The notes: generated by a model from the sequence alone, not told the origin. Shown: positions 9,600-19,088, counted from the first letter of the stretch. The stretch: 60,952 nt of DNA from Bacillota bacterium (GCA_023409435.1 JAEYHP010000159.1:1-60952), one strand, 5' to 3'. Made by a program: numbers and translations.

Positions 9600-9607
9600 G
9601 AACCCCA

Positions 9608-10993
9608 TTATTTTTTGTCTCGACCACAATTCGTCATCATTATTATCGTCTCAACGTGCGCCGTCTGTGGGAACAGATCGAACGGCTGAACGGCTTCCAC
9701 ATGGTAGCCGCCCTCGGATAGTATCTTGCAGTCCCGTGCCAATGTCGCCGGGTTGCAGGAAATATAGACAACGCGCTGTACGCCGCTTTCGATCACCGCC
9801 CGCAAAAACGCCTCCTCCGCGCCCTTTCTTGGCGGGTCCAGCACCAGGGCGTCCGGCTTGAAGCCATCCGCAAGGAGTTTGGGCAGCGCTTCCTCCGCGG
9901 GGGCGCACAGAAAGCGGGCGTTTTTGATGCCGTTTTGCTCTGCGTTGCGTTTCGCGTCCTCCACGGCCTCGGGCACATTTTCAATGCCTACAACCTCTTT
10001 GGCATGCTTGGCTAAGAGCAGAGTGATTGTACCGATGCCGCAGTAGGCGTCCACCACCCGCTCGCCTCCGGTAAGCGCAAGAAATTCAAGCGCTTTCTGA
10101 TACAATTTTTCCGTTTGCACAGGGTTCACCTGCAAAAACGAGGCGGGGCTGATGGAAAACGAAAGGCCACAGAGAGTCTCCGTGATATACGGTTCCCCCC
10201 ACAGCAGGCGGTAATCCGTACCCAGTATGACGTTTGTCTGCCCTTTTTGAATGTTGAGGTAGACGCTCTTTAACCCGTCCACGCGGCCGCGCAGGGTTTC
10301 AATGAGCGCCTGTTTTTCGGGTATGGAGGCGGAGGTGGCGACGAGCACCGCCATCACTTCCCCATTGGCCGACGCTCGCGTCACCACATGACGAATTAAG
10401 CCCTTGCCCGTCTGCTCGTCATATGCCGAAACGCCGTAGGCGTTCGCCCAGTCCCGTACGGCGAGCATGGCAAGTAAGCCCGATTCTTTTTGAATGAGGC
10501 AATCCTCCGTAGGAACCAAGCGATGGCTGCGCGGCGCAAAAAAGCCCGCCTGCACGCGTCCTTCGATTTCTGCAAACGGGAAGCTTCCCTTGTTGCGGTA
10601 CTGCCAGGGCTCGTCCATGCCGATCACGGACGGTACCGTAATATCCTTCAGCCCGCCCAGGCGGGCGAGGGCGTCCTCTACCACCTTACGTTTATACGCG
10701 AGTTGGGCCTGGTAATCGAGGTGCTGCAGCGTGCATCCGCCGCATTTATCGAATATGGCGCAGGGCGGCGTTACGCGTTCCTGTGCCGGGGCAAGCACCT
10801 CCAGAAGCTTTGCAACGCCGTAGCCGGAAGTTACTTTGATGACATGCGCCTGTACGCGCTCCCCCGGCAGCGCGCCGGGCACGAACACCGCGTATCCGTC
10901 TACCCGGCCAATCCCTTCCCCTTCCGCGCCCAACGCGTCGATTTCCAGTATAATATCGTCGTTGCGCGCGACGGGCGGACGTTTCTGCTGCAT
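9608..10993 (-). CDS. rlmD: 23S rRNA (uracil-5-)-methyltransferase RlmD/RlmCD (RumA family)
   Basis: This is a SAM-dependent enzyme making 5-methyluridine in 23S rRNA. An N-terminal TRAM RNA-binding domain covers about residues 10–65. The iron-sulfur cysteines follow in CAIFDKCGGC and a later EDC. The Rossmann methyltransferase half includes VVDAYCGIGTITLLLA, DPPRKG and the catalytic YISCNPATLARD. At 461 aa it is typical of the Gram-positive single enzyme that often does both the U747 and U1939 sites (RlmCD), so site specificity cannot be set from sequence alone. It is the last gene of the minus-strand train, just past pfkA. Confidence 0.92.
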   Translation of the reverse strand: MQQKRPPVARNDDIILEIDALGAEGEGIGRVDGYAVFVPGALPGERVQAHVIKVTSGYGVAKLLEVLAPAQERVTPPCAIFDKCGGCTLQHLDYQAQLAYKRKVVEDALARLGGLKDITVPSVIGMDEPWQYRNKGSFPFAEIEGRVQAGFFAPRSHRLVPTEDCLIQKESGLLAMLAVRDWANAYGVSAYDEQTGKGLIRHVVTRASANGEVMAVLVATSASIPEKQALIETLRGRVDGLKSVYLNIQKGQTNVILGTDYRLLWGEPYITETLCGLSFSISPASFLQVNPVQTEKLYQKALEFLALTGGERVVDAYCGIGTITLLLAKHAKEVVGIENVPEAVEDAKRNAEQNGIKNARFLCAPAEEALPKLLADGFKPDALVLDPPRKGAEEAFLRAVIESGVQRVVYISCNPATLARDCKILSEGGYHVEAVQPFDLFPQTAHVETIIMMTNCGRDKK

Positions 10994-11014
10994 AGGATGC
11001 TCCTCGGTACTTAA

Positions 11015-11977
11015 TTAAAATTTGGTCAACAGATCATTCATTTCGTAGAGTTCAGAATCAAAGCGGTCCGCCTTTTCCACCGCTTCCTGCAACGGGACCT
11101 CTATGATTTTGTTGTCCCGTATGCCTATCGCCAGGCCGCCCCTGCCTTCGTTTAATAAATCTACGGCGCGTACGCCCATGCGGGTGGCTAATATCCGATC
11201 AAACGCGGAAGGGTCGCCGCCGCGCTGGATATAGCTGAGCACCACGGCCTTGATTTCCACATCCGAATGCTCGCGCACGTAGTTCGCAAAATCCTCCGCG
11301 TGGCCCGCGCCTTCGGAGATAATCACCATGCTGGTGAGCCTTCCGCGCAGCTTGTTGTCCATGAGCCGCTTTGTGGCGTCCTCCCAGGAGTATTCCCGTT
11401 CCGGCAAAAGCGTAAGATCCGCAGGGCCCGCGATGCCCGCCCAAAGCGCGATATCCCCGCAGTTGCGGCCCATGACCTCCACCACGCCCACGCGATCATG
11501 CGCGCGCATGGTATCACGGATCTTGCTGATCTCGTGGATGACGTTGTTTACTGCGGTATCAAAGCCTATGGTATAGTCCGTATACCCCATATCGTTGTCG
11601 ATTGTGCCGGGAAGCCCGATTGTTTGAATGCCCGCACTGCTAAGGGCAAGCGCGCCCTTGTAGCTGCCGTCCCCACCGATAACGACGATACCGTCTATGC
11701 TGTACGCCTTTAATACCTTGATGGCCTGGGCCTGCCCTTCCGGCGTTTTGAACTGCTCGCTGCGCGCGGTACGCAATATGGTGCCGCCTTTTTCGAGGAT
11801 ATTGTGGACGTCGTCATACTGGAGCTGCTGGAGCCTTCCCTCCATCAACCCCTGGTAGCCATGGTAGATCCCCATGACGGTCATGCCACGGTCCAGACCC
11901 GCCTTCAATACGGCGCGAATTGCCGCATTCATGCCCGGGGTGTCTCCTCCGCTGGTCAAAACGCCGATCCGTTTCAT
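11015..11977 (-). CDS. pfkA: ATP-dependent 6-phosphofructokinase
   Basis: The enzyme phosphorylates fructose 6-phosphate to fructose 1,6-bisphosphate, the committed step of glycolysis. The N-terminus is the standard MKRIGVLTSGGDTPGMNAAI. The substrate-binding and catalytic segment GTIDNDMGYTDYTIGFDTA and the later VEVMGRNCGDIALWAG are intact. I place the start at ATG 11977 because AAAGGA lies 9 nt upstream and the protein then matches the family length of 320 aa. An in-frame ATG at 11995 sits before the ribosome binding site and is unlikely to be used. It follows dnaE by 42 nt, an order common in Clostridia. Confidence 0.96.
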   Translation of the reverse strand: MKRIGVLTSGGDTPGMNAAIRAVLKAGLDRGMTVMGIYHGYQGLMEGRLQQLQYDDVHNILEKGGTILRTARSEQFKTPEGQAQAIKVLKAYSIDGIVVIGGDGSYKGALALSSAGIQTIGLPGTIDNDMGYTDYTIGFDTAVNNVIHEISKIRDTMRAHDRVGVVEVMGRNCGDIALWAGIAGPADLTLLPEREYSWEDATKRLMDNKLRGRLTSMVIISEGAGHAEDFANYVREHSDVEIKAVVLSYIQRGGDPSAFDRILATRMGVRAVDLLNEGRGGLAIGIRDNKIIEVPLQEAVEKADRFDSELYEMNDLLTKF

Positions 11978-12019
11978 GTTCATGTATCCTTTCAAAATGA
12001 TGATAAAAATTATAATTCG

Positions 12020-15000
12020 TCAGGAATAAAGCCGTTCCCTTGCCCGGTCGCGCTGCTGCTCCGGGCTTTTTACGGCGATTTTTACGTTTTCTGCGCCAAT
12101 CAGATCCCACATGTTTTTTAAGAACCCTTCCGCGAGGTTGACCGCGTATTCCTTGGGCAGGCGCTTTCCGCAGTTGCCCGCCTCGCACAGCACCACCGGC
12201 ACGTTGCCGGGGTAGCGGGTCAAAAGCTCCGCGGTCTGCGCATAAAGCTCCTTCGTGAGCTCCTCATATCTTAGGTACAGCGTGGGCACGACTTCCTCAA
12301 GGGGGATCATCTCGTCCACAAGGATGCTGTTCTTCTGGTTCTCCCGCATATTCAGCTTGCCTGTCACCATGACAGCGCGGGCGGGGTAGAAGGTATTTGC
12401 CACCTGGGTCAGCGTGCGGGGAAAGAGCACAAGCTCCACCGTACCCGTAACGCCTTCGAGCACCGCGTATCCCATCAAGCTGTTGCCCGCACGGGTGGGC
12501 TTGCGCTCCACCTGGGAGAGTAATCCGCCGGTGCGCACGCGGTCGTTATCGCGCGGAGCCTGGGAGCCATCCGCCTCCTGTAAATCCAGTACGCTATATT
12601 CCATGGCGGACAATACGCCCGCGTAATCGTCCAGCGGATGGCCGCTGATGTAAACGCCGATCGCATCGCGCTCTTTATCCAATATGGTCTGGTGCGAAAG
12701 TTCCGGAATATCTGGCAGCTGTATGGCAACGCTTTGCAGCGCAGACGTTCCTCCCCCAAGGTCGAACAATGAGATCTGGCCCTGATCGCGCATCTTCTTT
12801 GTTTGAGCGGCGCTCTCCAAAGCCCGCTCCTGTATGCCGATCAACTGCGCGCGTTTTACATGCATGCCGTCAAAGCCGCCCGCGTAGATAAGGCCTTCCA
12901 AAGCGCGCTTATTTAAGCCCTCCGAACGGTCCACAAAATCAAAGAAATCCCGGAACGATCCGCCGCGCTCCCTTTCGCGCACCATCTGCTGCATAGCGGC
13001 CTCTCCTACGTTGCGCACCGCGCAAAGCCCGAAGCGGATGGCTCCGTTTTCAACGGAAAAGCGCGCGCGGCTCTTATTGACGTCCGGCGGCAGGACCTTG
13101 ATGCCCATCCTGCGGGCGCTGTATACGTATTTTGCGACATCGTCCGCGCTGCCGATAAAGCTGTTCAACAGCGCCGCCATAAACTCCGTCTTATAGTAGA
13201 GCTTTAAATACGCCGTACGGTAGGCGACCACGGCATAACAAGCCGCGTGGGATTTGTTGAAGGCATAAGAGGCGAAATCCATCATTTCGTCAAACAGCTT
13301 GTTGGCCGCCTCAGCGGGCACGCCGTTTTTGGCTGCGCCTAAAACGCCTTCCTCCTCGTTCCCGTATATGAAGTTCGCGCGCTCCTTCGCCATGACGTCG
13401 TGCTTTTTCTTGCTCATGGCGCGGCGCACAAGATCGCTTCTGCCCAAAGAGTAGCCGCCCAAATCCCGCACGATCTGCATGACCTGCTCCTGGTACACCA
13501 TGCAGCCGTATGTGTTCTGCAAGATCGGCAGGAGCTTCTCCGTGCTGTAGGTGACGGGTACGGTGCCGTGCTTTGCGCCCACATAGCGCGGAATCTGCGC
13601 CATGGGGCCGGGGCGGAAGAGCGAAATGCCCGCGATGATATCCTCAAAGCTGTCGGGTTTTAACTGCATCAAAAACTGGCGCATGCCCGCACTTTCCAAC
13701 TGGAACACACCGTCGGTATCGCCGCTTGATATCATCTGGTAGACCTTGGGGTCGTCATACGCCATGCCATCAAGCTCCGGCGGTTCCTTGCCGTTTTGGC
13801 GGATAAAATCCAGCGTATCGCGTATGACGGTGAGCGTCCGCAAGCCCAGGAAATCCATTTTCAAAAGGCCCAATTCCTCGAGCGTACCCATTGGGAACTG
13901 GGTGGTGACGGATTCGTCGTTTTTCTGGAGCGGGACCACTTCCATGACCGGGTTTTTCGATATCACGACGCCCGCCGCGTGCGTGGAGGCGTGACGTGGC
14001 TGGCCTTCGAGCCTGCGGGAGAGGTCGATGAGGTTTTTGACCTCCGGCTCGTTGTCATACGCCGCGCGCAGCTCGGGAGACATGGAAAGCGCCCGTTCGA
14101 GCGTCATATTCAGTTCATAGGGTACCATTTTAGCGACTTTGTCTACGTCCCCATACGGCATGTGCAGCGCGCGGCCCACGTCCCGTACGGCAGCTCTGGC
14201 TGCCATGGTGCCGAACGTGATGATCTGGGCCACATGGTCCGCGCCGTACTTGCTCACCACGTAATCTATGACTTCCTGCCTGCGCTCGTAGCAGAAATCC
14301 ACGTCGAAATCCGGCATGGAGATGCGCTCCGGGTTTAAGAAACGCTCAAACAGCAGGCCGTATTTTAAAGGGTCCACGTCTGTAATGTTGAGGCAGTACG
14401 CGGCAAGGCTGCCCGCGCCGCTGCCGCGGCCGGGGCCAACGATAATGCCGTTGCGCTTTGCAAAGTCTATAAAATCCCAGACGATCAGGAAATAATCCAC
14501 AAAGCCCATGCGCTCGATGACGCCAAGCTCGTATTCCAGCCGTTCGCGTTCCACTGAGCCGGAATTGGGCATTTTTTTCTTCAGCCCGTCGTCGCACAGC
14601 TTGCGTAAGAACGCGGCGTTCTCCATACCGTCTGGCGCTGCAAAACCGGGCAGGTGCTTTTCCCCGAATCCTATGGAAAGCGCACACTTGTCGGCGATCT
14701 CCTCCGTGGTGGTAAACGCCTCGGGGTATTGCCCTAAAACAGCGCGCATTTCCTGCTCGCTCTTTAAATAGAACTCATCCGCGTGCATGCGCATGCGGTT
14801 GGGTTCGTCCACAAACGTATTGGTCTGCACGCACAAAAGCACGTCCTGCACCTGCGCGTCCTCTTTGTTTACATAGTGAACGTCGTTGGTGGCGACAAGC
14901 TTCGCGCCGATCTCCCCGGCAAGCTTGACGAGACCCGGCAAAACCTCTTTTTGCTCGGGAATGCCGTGATCTTGAATTTCAATATAAAAATCTTCCCCGA

Positions 15001-15493
15001 ACATGCCTTTTAGGCGCTCGGCCAAATCCTTTGCGCCGTTATAGTTGCCCTGCAAAAGCCGCTGCGGGATATCTCCGGCCAAACACGCGGAGAGGCAAAT
15101 CAGGCCTTCACTATGCCGGGACAGCAAGTCATAATCGATGCGGGGCTTGTAGTAAAAGCCGTTTAAGAACGCCTCGGAAGACAGGCGCATGAGGTTTTTG
15201 TAGCCAATTTGATCCTTGCACAGCAAAATCAGATGGGCGTACTCACGGTCTTTGGGGCCTTCGCGGTCCATCATGGAACGTGGGGCGACATACGCCTCCA
15301 TGCCGATGATGGGCTTGATGTTTTCCTTTTTGCACGCCTTGTAAAAATCGACAACGCCGTACATCACGCCGTGATCCGTGATGGCGAGCGCATCCATGCC
15401 ATGCCTTTTCGCGCACGCGACAAGCTCCCCGATGCGCGCCGCGCCGTCGAGGAGGCTATATTGCGTATGCACATGCAGATGGGTAAAGGACAC
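12020..15493 (-). CDS. dnaE: DNA polymerase III subunit alpha, DnaE
   Basis: This is a replicative C-family DNA polymerase of 1157 aa. An N-terminal PHP domain begins THLHVHTQYSLLDG and keeps its metal-binding histidines (ITDHG, NDVHY). The palm carries PGRGSGAGSLAAY and the catalytic PDFDVDFCYERR at about residue 395. HhH and OB-fold regions follow (RTGGLLSQVERKPTRAG). The start is GTG with AGAAGG 6 nt upstream. In low-GC Gram-positives DnaE usually works beside PolC, extending RNA primers before handing over; polC is not in this window. It lies 18 nt after the HPr-like gene. Confidence 0.96.
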   Translation of the reverse strand: MSFTHLHVHTQYSLLDGAARIGELVACAKRHGMDALAITDHGVMYGVVDFYKACKKENIKPIIGMEAYVAPRSMMDREGPKDREYAHLILLCKDQIGYKNLMRLSSEAFLNGFYYKPRIDYDLLSRHSEGLICLSACLAGDIPQRLLQGNYNGAKDLAERLKGMFGEDFYIEIQDHGIPEQKEVLPGLVKLAGEIGAKLVATNDVHYVNKEDAQVQDVLLCVQTNTFVDEPNRMRMHADEFYLKSEQEMRAVLGQYPEAFTTTEEIADKCALSIGFGEKHLPGFAAPDGMENAAFLRKLCDDGLKKKMPNSGSVERERLEYELGVIERMGFVDYFLIVWDFIDFAKRNGIIVGPGRGSGAGSLAAYCLNITDVDPLKYGLLFERFLNPERISMPDFDVDFCYERRQEVIDYVVSKYGADHVAQIITFGTMAARAAVRDVGRALHMPYGDVDKVAKMVPYELNMTLERALSMSPELRAAYDNEPEVKNLIDLSRRLEGQPRHASTHAAGVVISKNPVMEVVPLQKNDESVTTQFPMGTLEELGLLKMDFLGLRTLTVIRDTLDFIRQNGKEPPELDGMAYDDPKVYQMISSGDTDGVFQLESAGMRQFLMQLKPDSFEDIIAGISLFRPGPMAQIPRYVGAKHGTVPVTYSTEKLLPILQNTYGCMVYQEQVMQIVRDLGGYSLGRSDLVRRAMSKKKHDVMAKERANFIYGNEEEGVLGAAKNGVPAEAANKLFDEMMDFASYAFNKSHAACYAVVAYRTAYLKLYYKTEFMAALLNSFIGSADDVAKYVYSARRMGIKVLPPDVNKSRARFSVENGAIRFGLCAVRNVGEAAMQQMVRERERGGSFRDFFDFVDRSEGLNKRALEGLIYAGGFDGMHVKRAQLIGIQERALESAAQTKKMRDQGQISLFDLGGGTSALQSVAIQLPDIPELSHQTILDKERDAIGVYISGHPLDDYAGVLSAMEYSVLDLQEADGSQAPRDNDRVRTGGLLSQVERKPTRAGNSLMGYAVLEGVTGTVELVLFPRTLTQVANTFYPARAVMVTGKLNMRENQKNSILVDEMIPLEEVVPTLYLRYEELTKELYAQTAELLTRYPGNVPVVLCEAGNCGKRLPKEYAVNLAEGFLKNMWDLIGAENVKIAVKSPEQQRDRARERLYS

Positions 15494-15511
15494 TTGTTAC
15501 CTTCTAATCTT

Positions 15512-15766
15512 TTAGCCTTTGCGGGTAAGTTCCACCATCGCGCTCATGGCGACGTCTTCATCCGGCCCGTTGACAAACAGATGGATGGTGTCCCCCTGCC
15601 CCACGCCAAGGGACAGCACGCCCATAATGGACTTCGCGTTGACCTTTTTGTTGCCCTTTTCAATGAGCAACGGGGAGGTGAAGCCGCTTGCAATCTGTAC
15701 AAACTGGGCCGCAGGGCGCGCGCGAAGCCCCTCGGAATTCTGGATGGTCAGCACCTTATGTATCAT
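15512..15766 (-). CDS. HPr-like (Crh-like) protein lacking the phosphorylatable histidine
   Basis: This is an 84-aa HPr-fold protein. The usual active site G-(I/L)-H-A-R-P is here SEGLRARPAA: residue 15, phosphorylated by Enzyme I in true HPr, is Arg (CGC, 15722–15724). The regulatory site is kept: VNAKSIMGVLSLG places Ser at exactly 46, the HPr kinase target. This matches the Crh logic of Bacillus subtilis, where Gln replaces His 15 and the protein only serves CcpA-type catabolite signalling. Its position straight after whiA is also the crh position in Bacillus. The start is ATG 15766, with AAAGGAGG upstream. PTS phosphotransfer is therefore unlikely; a CcpA corepressor role is inferred. Confidence 0.88.
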   Translation of the reverse strand: MIHKVLTIQNSEGLRARPAAQFVQIASGFTSPLLIEKGNKKVNAKSIMGVLSLGVGQGDTIHLFVNGPDEDVAMSAMVELTRKG

Positions 15767-15810
15767 CACGACGCCTCCTTTTGATCTATCAATACCCGCT
15801 TGTAGGGCAA

Positions 15811-16731
15811 TCAACGCAAATGTTCGGCAATCTGCAGCAGCCTTTGCAGGCGGTGGTTCATGCCGGATTTTCCAATGCCCGCAAGGTCCGCAAGCTCCTG
15901 AAGGCTTGCGTCCGGATGGTGCAGGCGCAATTCCGCCGTTTCGCGCAGCGCAGGCGTGAGCCGTTTGTGGCTTTTGTGCCGCAAAATCCGCTCTATGGCG
16001 GTAAGCTGCTCCCCGGCCGCGTTCACGGTCTTGCCTATATTGGCTGTCTCGCAGTTGCTCATGCGGTTGATATAGTTACGCAACTCCTTTTCCGCACGCG
16101 TATCCTCAAAGGAAAGCGTGGCGGTGGAAGCGCCGAGCAATGCAAGAAACGAGGCGATACTATCGCCCTCTTTTAAGTATACCACAGTTCGTTCCTTACG
16201 GCGAACCGTTTTTGCCTCCAGGCCCAAGCCCTCCATCAGGCCGCAAAGGGCCTGCGCAAGCTCTTCGCTGCGGCAGACAATTTCCAGATGGTAGGCGCGT
16301 TTCGGATCGGAACACGAGCCCGCGCCCATGAACACGCCGCGCAAAAACGCCTTTTGCAGGTCGTCCGTTTTCAGCTTTCCTTGCGGAATCTCCTGCGTGA
16401 GTTCCACGCCCGCTTCTGTCCTTTTAAAAAGTCCCGCGTCAGTCAGTAGCGCCTCACAGCTTTCGCCGGTAAGCGTCACGACGGTTAATGTTAGGCGGCG
16501 TTCCGTATCCCGCAAGGAAAGCGTCGCGTCCAGTTCATACAGGGAAGTCGCCAAGGCAGCGATGTGCCGCCCGACCTCATGCGTTTCGGTCACGTACTCA
16601 ATGCCGAGCGTCCGGCCCAGCTTCAACGCGCCCGCCGCATGCGTCAGCCCGTAAAGCTGCGCGCGCTTTAGCGCTTCCGACCGAAGGCGAATATGCGCAA
16701 GTTCCTGCTTCACGCCCCTGGAAAAGGACAT
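15811..16731 (-). CDS. whiA: DNA-binding protein WhiA
   Basis: WhiA combines a LAGLIDADG-like N-terminal domain with a C-terminal helix-turn-helix and affects division and sporulation in Gram-positives. The start MSFSRGVKQELAHI is the family signature. The HTH end, DASLQELADLAGIGKSGMNHRL, is intact. The length of 306 aa is normal. Its ATG is only 3 nt past the rlmN stop, with GGGGGAG inside the end of rlmN. In many relatives rapZ and mgfK precede it, but they are not here. The HPr/Crh-like gene follows. Confidence 0.95.
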   Translation of the reverse strand: MSFSRGVKQELAHIRLRSEALKRAQLYGLTHAAGALKLGRTLGIEYVTETHEVGRHIAALATSLYELDATLSLRDTERRLTLTVVTLTGESCEALLTDAGLFKRTEAGVELTQEIPQGKLKTDDLQKAFLRGVFMGAGSCSDPKRAYHLEIVCRSEELAQALCGLMEGLGLEAKTVRRKERTVVYLKEGDSIASFLALLGASTATLSFEDTRAEKELRNYINRMSNCETANIGKTVNAAGEQLTAIERILRHKSHKRLTPALRETAELRLHHPDASLQELADLAGIGKSGMNHRLQRLLQIAEHLR

Positions 16732-16734
16732 GGG

Positions 16735-17784
16735 CTACACTCCCCCATCGTTTTCAGATAACACGCGGCGGCGAAGCTGGCCGCACGCGCCCTCAATATC
16801 CGTGCCCATCTCCCGCCGCACGGTGGCGGAAACATGCCGCTCATTCAACCAATCCGCAAACTGCGCTGCCTGCTTGCGCGTCGCGCCTTTTAAGTCCCGC
16901 TCGGGTACCGGGTTGAGCGGGATCAGGTTGACATGGCAGTTGATGCCCTTTAACCGGGCAGCAAGCGCCATGGCGTCCTCTTTGAAAGCGTTCACGCCGT
17001 CGATGAGCGCGTATTCGAATATGACGCGCCTGCCGGTTTCCTCCGTGTATTCCTTCGCGGCGCCTAGAACTTCGCCGATTGGGTACGCGTGGTTGATGGG
17101 CATGATGGCGCTTCTCTGTTCATCCGAATGCGCATGCAGGGATACGCACAGCGTCACAGGCGGAGCGTCCTTCATGAGCCGCCTCATGTTGGGCACCAAG
17201 CCGCAGGTGGAGAGCGATATATTGCGCGCACTGATACCCAGGCCTTCTGGCGATACGGCGCGGTTTAGGAACGCGACGACGTTATCATAATTATCGAGCG
17301 GTTCGCCGCTGCCCATGAGCACAATGTTGGTGACGGCCCGGCCGCTCTGCGTCTTGGGCTCATCCCTCTCGATGGCGGTAACTTGAGAGAGCATCTCCCC
17401 CGCCGTAAGGTCCCGCACGCGCCCTTCCAATGTGGAGGCGCAGAACGCGCAGTTCATGCGGCACCCAACCTGTGTACTTAGGCATAGCGTATTGCCGTGG
17501 TGGTAGCGCATCAGCACGCCTTCCACCAGGTTGCCGTCCTCCAGCGCGAACAGGTATTTGACCGTGCCGTCCAGCGCGGAGGCGTATTTCGCGTGGATAA
17601 CGGCCCCGCCGAAAGGAATTTTAGCAAGTTCCTCGCGCAAATCCCTGGGCAGGTTTGACATTTCCCCCGGCCGCGTGCCGCGCATGAGCCACTCGTTCAC
17701 CTGTTTAGAGCGAAATGCGGGCTGCCCCAGGCTTTTGATAAGTTCCAGCAATTCTTCCGGAGTATGGTCCATCAAACGTTTCAT
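16735..17784 (-). CDS. rlmN: Dual-specificity rRNA/tRNA adenine-C2 methyltransferase RlmN (radical SAM)
   Basis: RlmN methylates C2 of A2503 in 23S rRNA and A37 in some tRNAs by radical SAM chemistry. The [4Fe-4S] cluster motif CRMNCAFC gives Cys 108, 112 and 115. The mechanistic C-terminal cysteine is in MGTDIEGACGQL. The GSGEPLDNYDNVV motif for SAM contact is present. The 349-aa length fits. The gene overlaps rsmB by 4 bp (ATGA). It belongs to the conserved def–fmt–rsmB–rlmN block, but here whiA follows instead of the frequent prpC–prkC–rsgA genes. Confidence 0.96.
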   Translation of the reverse strand: MKRLMDHTPEELLELIKSLGQPAFRSKQVNEWLMRGTRPGEMSNLPRDLREELAKIPFGGAVIHAKYASALDGTVKYLFALEDGNLVEGVLMRYHHGNTLCLSTQVGCRMNCAFCASTLEGRVRDLTAGEMLSQVTAIERDEPKTQSGRAVTNIVLMGSGEPLDNYDNVVAFLNRAVSPEGLGISARNISLSTCGLVPNMRRLMKDAPPVTLCVSLHAHSDEQRSAIMPINHAYPIGEVLGAAKEYTEETGRRVIFEYALIDGVNAFKEDAMALAARLKGINCHVNLIPLNPVPERDLKGATRKQAAQFADWLNERHVSATVRREMGTDIEGACGQLRRRVLSENDGGV

Positions 17785-19088
17785 GTTTCCTCTTGTAAAC
17801 GCGCCATCCGCGCGATAAAAAAGCCTTCCGTATGGTGTTTATGCGGCAAAAGCTGCACCATGCCGCTATCTAAATTCCCTAAAGCCACGGGTAGGAACGG
17901 CGTCAATGAATCCATGCGAAATTCCGGATGCCGCGCCAAGAATAACTTCACCTGATCCTCGTTTTCCCGCTCCGATATCGTACAGCTTGCGTAAACCAAT
18001 GTGCCGCCGGGTTTGACATACTGAGCGCAGGTCTCCAATATGCGGTGTTGGGTTTCCACAAGCGCTTCCACCGCTTCCGGCGTTTTCGTATAGCGGACGT
18101 CGGGCTTGCTGTGCGCCACTCCGAGGCCGGAGCAGGGGACGTCCAGCAGCACCGCGTCGAACGCTCCGCGGCATTCTTCCACAACCTCCGCCGCGTCCTG
18201 TACGCCGGTTTGTACGGGAACATACAGCCGTGCGAATGTTTTGTCCATCAATTCCTTGCGGTGCGGATGCAGTTCCCAGGCGGTAATTGCAATCTTCGGT
18301 TCGAGCGCATACAGATATGCGCTTTTTCCGCCGGGGGCTGCGCAGGCGTCGAGCACGCGCATATTTGGTTTTGCGCCGCATGCGCGGCAGACCAGCATGG
18401 CGCTTTCGCTCTGCACGGCGAAGCTGCCGTTTAGAAACAGCGGGTCGTTTGCGACGTCAAACCCGTGCTCCAGCTTGAAGCAGCTTGGGTCAAGCGCCCC
18501 GCGTGAAAATCCGATACCCCTGTCTTTAAGCACCTCACCTAGCTCTTCTGCCGTGAACGGCGGCTGGGTACGCAGCGTCATGGGCTGCGGCTGCTCCTGC
18601 AGCATCAGCTCCGTTTCCGCTTCGCCAAAGCGGGAAATCCACTCCGCAACCAGCCATTTCGGCCAGCTGTATTGGATGCTTAAGCGCGCCGAGGGCTCTT
18701 CGGGAAGCGGCGGCAGAGCGTCCATTCCTCGGGATAGTGCGCGCAGCACACCGTTGATATACCCCGCCATTGCGGCTTTGCCGACTTCCTTTGCGAGCTT
18801 GACGCTCTCGTTGACGGCGGCGGAAGGCGGCACGCGCATGAATAAAAGCTGGCACGCCCCCATGCGCAGGATGCCGCGTATCGTTGGCTTCTGCGTCCCC
18901 TTGGTAACGGACGCAAGCATATAGTCAAGGTACAGCAAGTGATCGAGCGTCTCATATACCGCTGCGGAAACCCACTTGGTGTCCGAAGCGCTCAAATTCT
19001 GCTGCGCTTCCTTCAGCCGCAAATTGGCGTACGCGCCGCGGTCCGTAATATCCATCAGCGCTTCAAGCGCGACCCTGCGTATGCTCAT
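17781..19088 (-). CDS. rsmB: 16S rRNA (cytosine-967-C5)-methyltransferase RsmB
   Basis: RsmB methylates C967 of 16S rRNA. An N-terminal NusB-like helical domain of about 140 residues (MSIRRVALEALMDI...) precedes the methyltransferase fold. The SAM site is in RVLDACAAPGGKSAYL. The two catalytic cysteines are in DVPCSGLG and VYASCTIS. The 435-aa length is normal. It overlaps fmt and rlmN by 4 bp each, so these genes are translationally coupled. Confidence 0.95.
   Translation of the reverse strand: MSIRRVALEALMDITDRGAYANLRLKEAQQNLSASDTKWVSAAVYETLDHLLYLDYMLASVTKGTQKPTIRGILRMGACQLLFMRVPPSAAVNESVKLAKEVGKAAMAGYINGVLRALSRGMDALPPLPEEPSARLSIQYSWPKWLVAEWISRFGEAETELMLQEQPQPMTLRTQPPFTAEELGEVLKDRGIGFSRGALDPSCFKLEHGFDVANDPLFLNGSFAVQSESAMLVCRACGAKPNMRVLDACAAPGGKSAYLYALEPKIAITAWELHPHRKELMDKTFARLYVPVQTGVQDAAEVVEECRGAFDAVLLDVPCSGLGVAHSKPDVRYTKTPEAVEALVETQHRILETCAQYVKPGGTLVYASCTISERENEDQVKLFLARHPEFRMDSLTPFLPVALGNLDSGMVQLLPHKHHTEGFFIARMARLQEET

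Larger units (their letters stand above)
8772..9607. other. Intergenic region without a convincing gene
   Basis: This is about 0.8 kb of AT-rich sequence between the restriction island and the end of rlmD. I find no well-supported reading frame. A 66-codon plus-strand frame starting GTG at 8772 lacks a placed ribosome binding site and resembles nothing known. On the minus strand, 9463 to 9341 reads as a short frame MSITEYRNLEQQLQ, a stop, then VVLSKGKFTVAMLRIAASIL... to a second stop, which could be a decayed gene end. An inverted repeat lies at 9298–9338 and a small hairpin (ACAACTT/AAGTTGT) at 9414–9431. This is the likely right boundary of the island. Confidence 0.5.

Noticed and set aside
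18106..18924. A 272-codon plus-strand frame opposite rsmB
   Set aside because: Ser/Pro-rich, no ribosome binding site, and wholly inside the well-supported rsmB.
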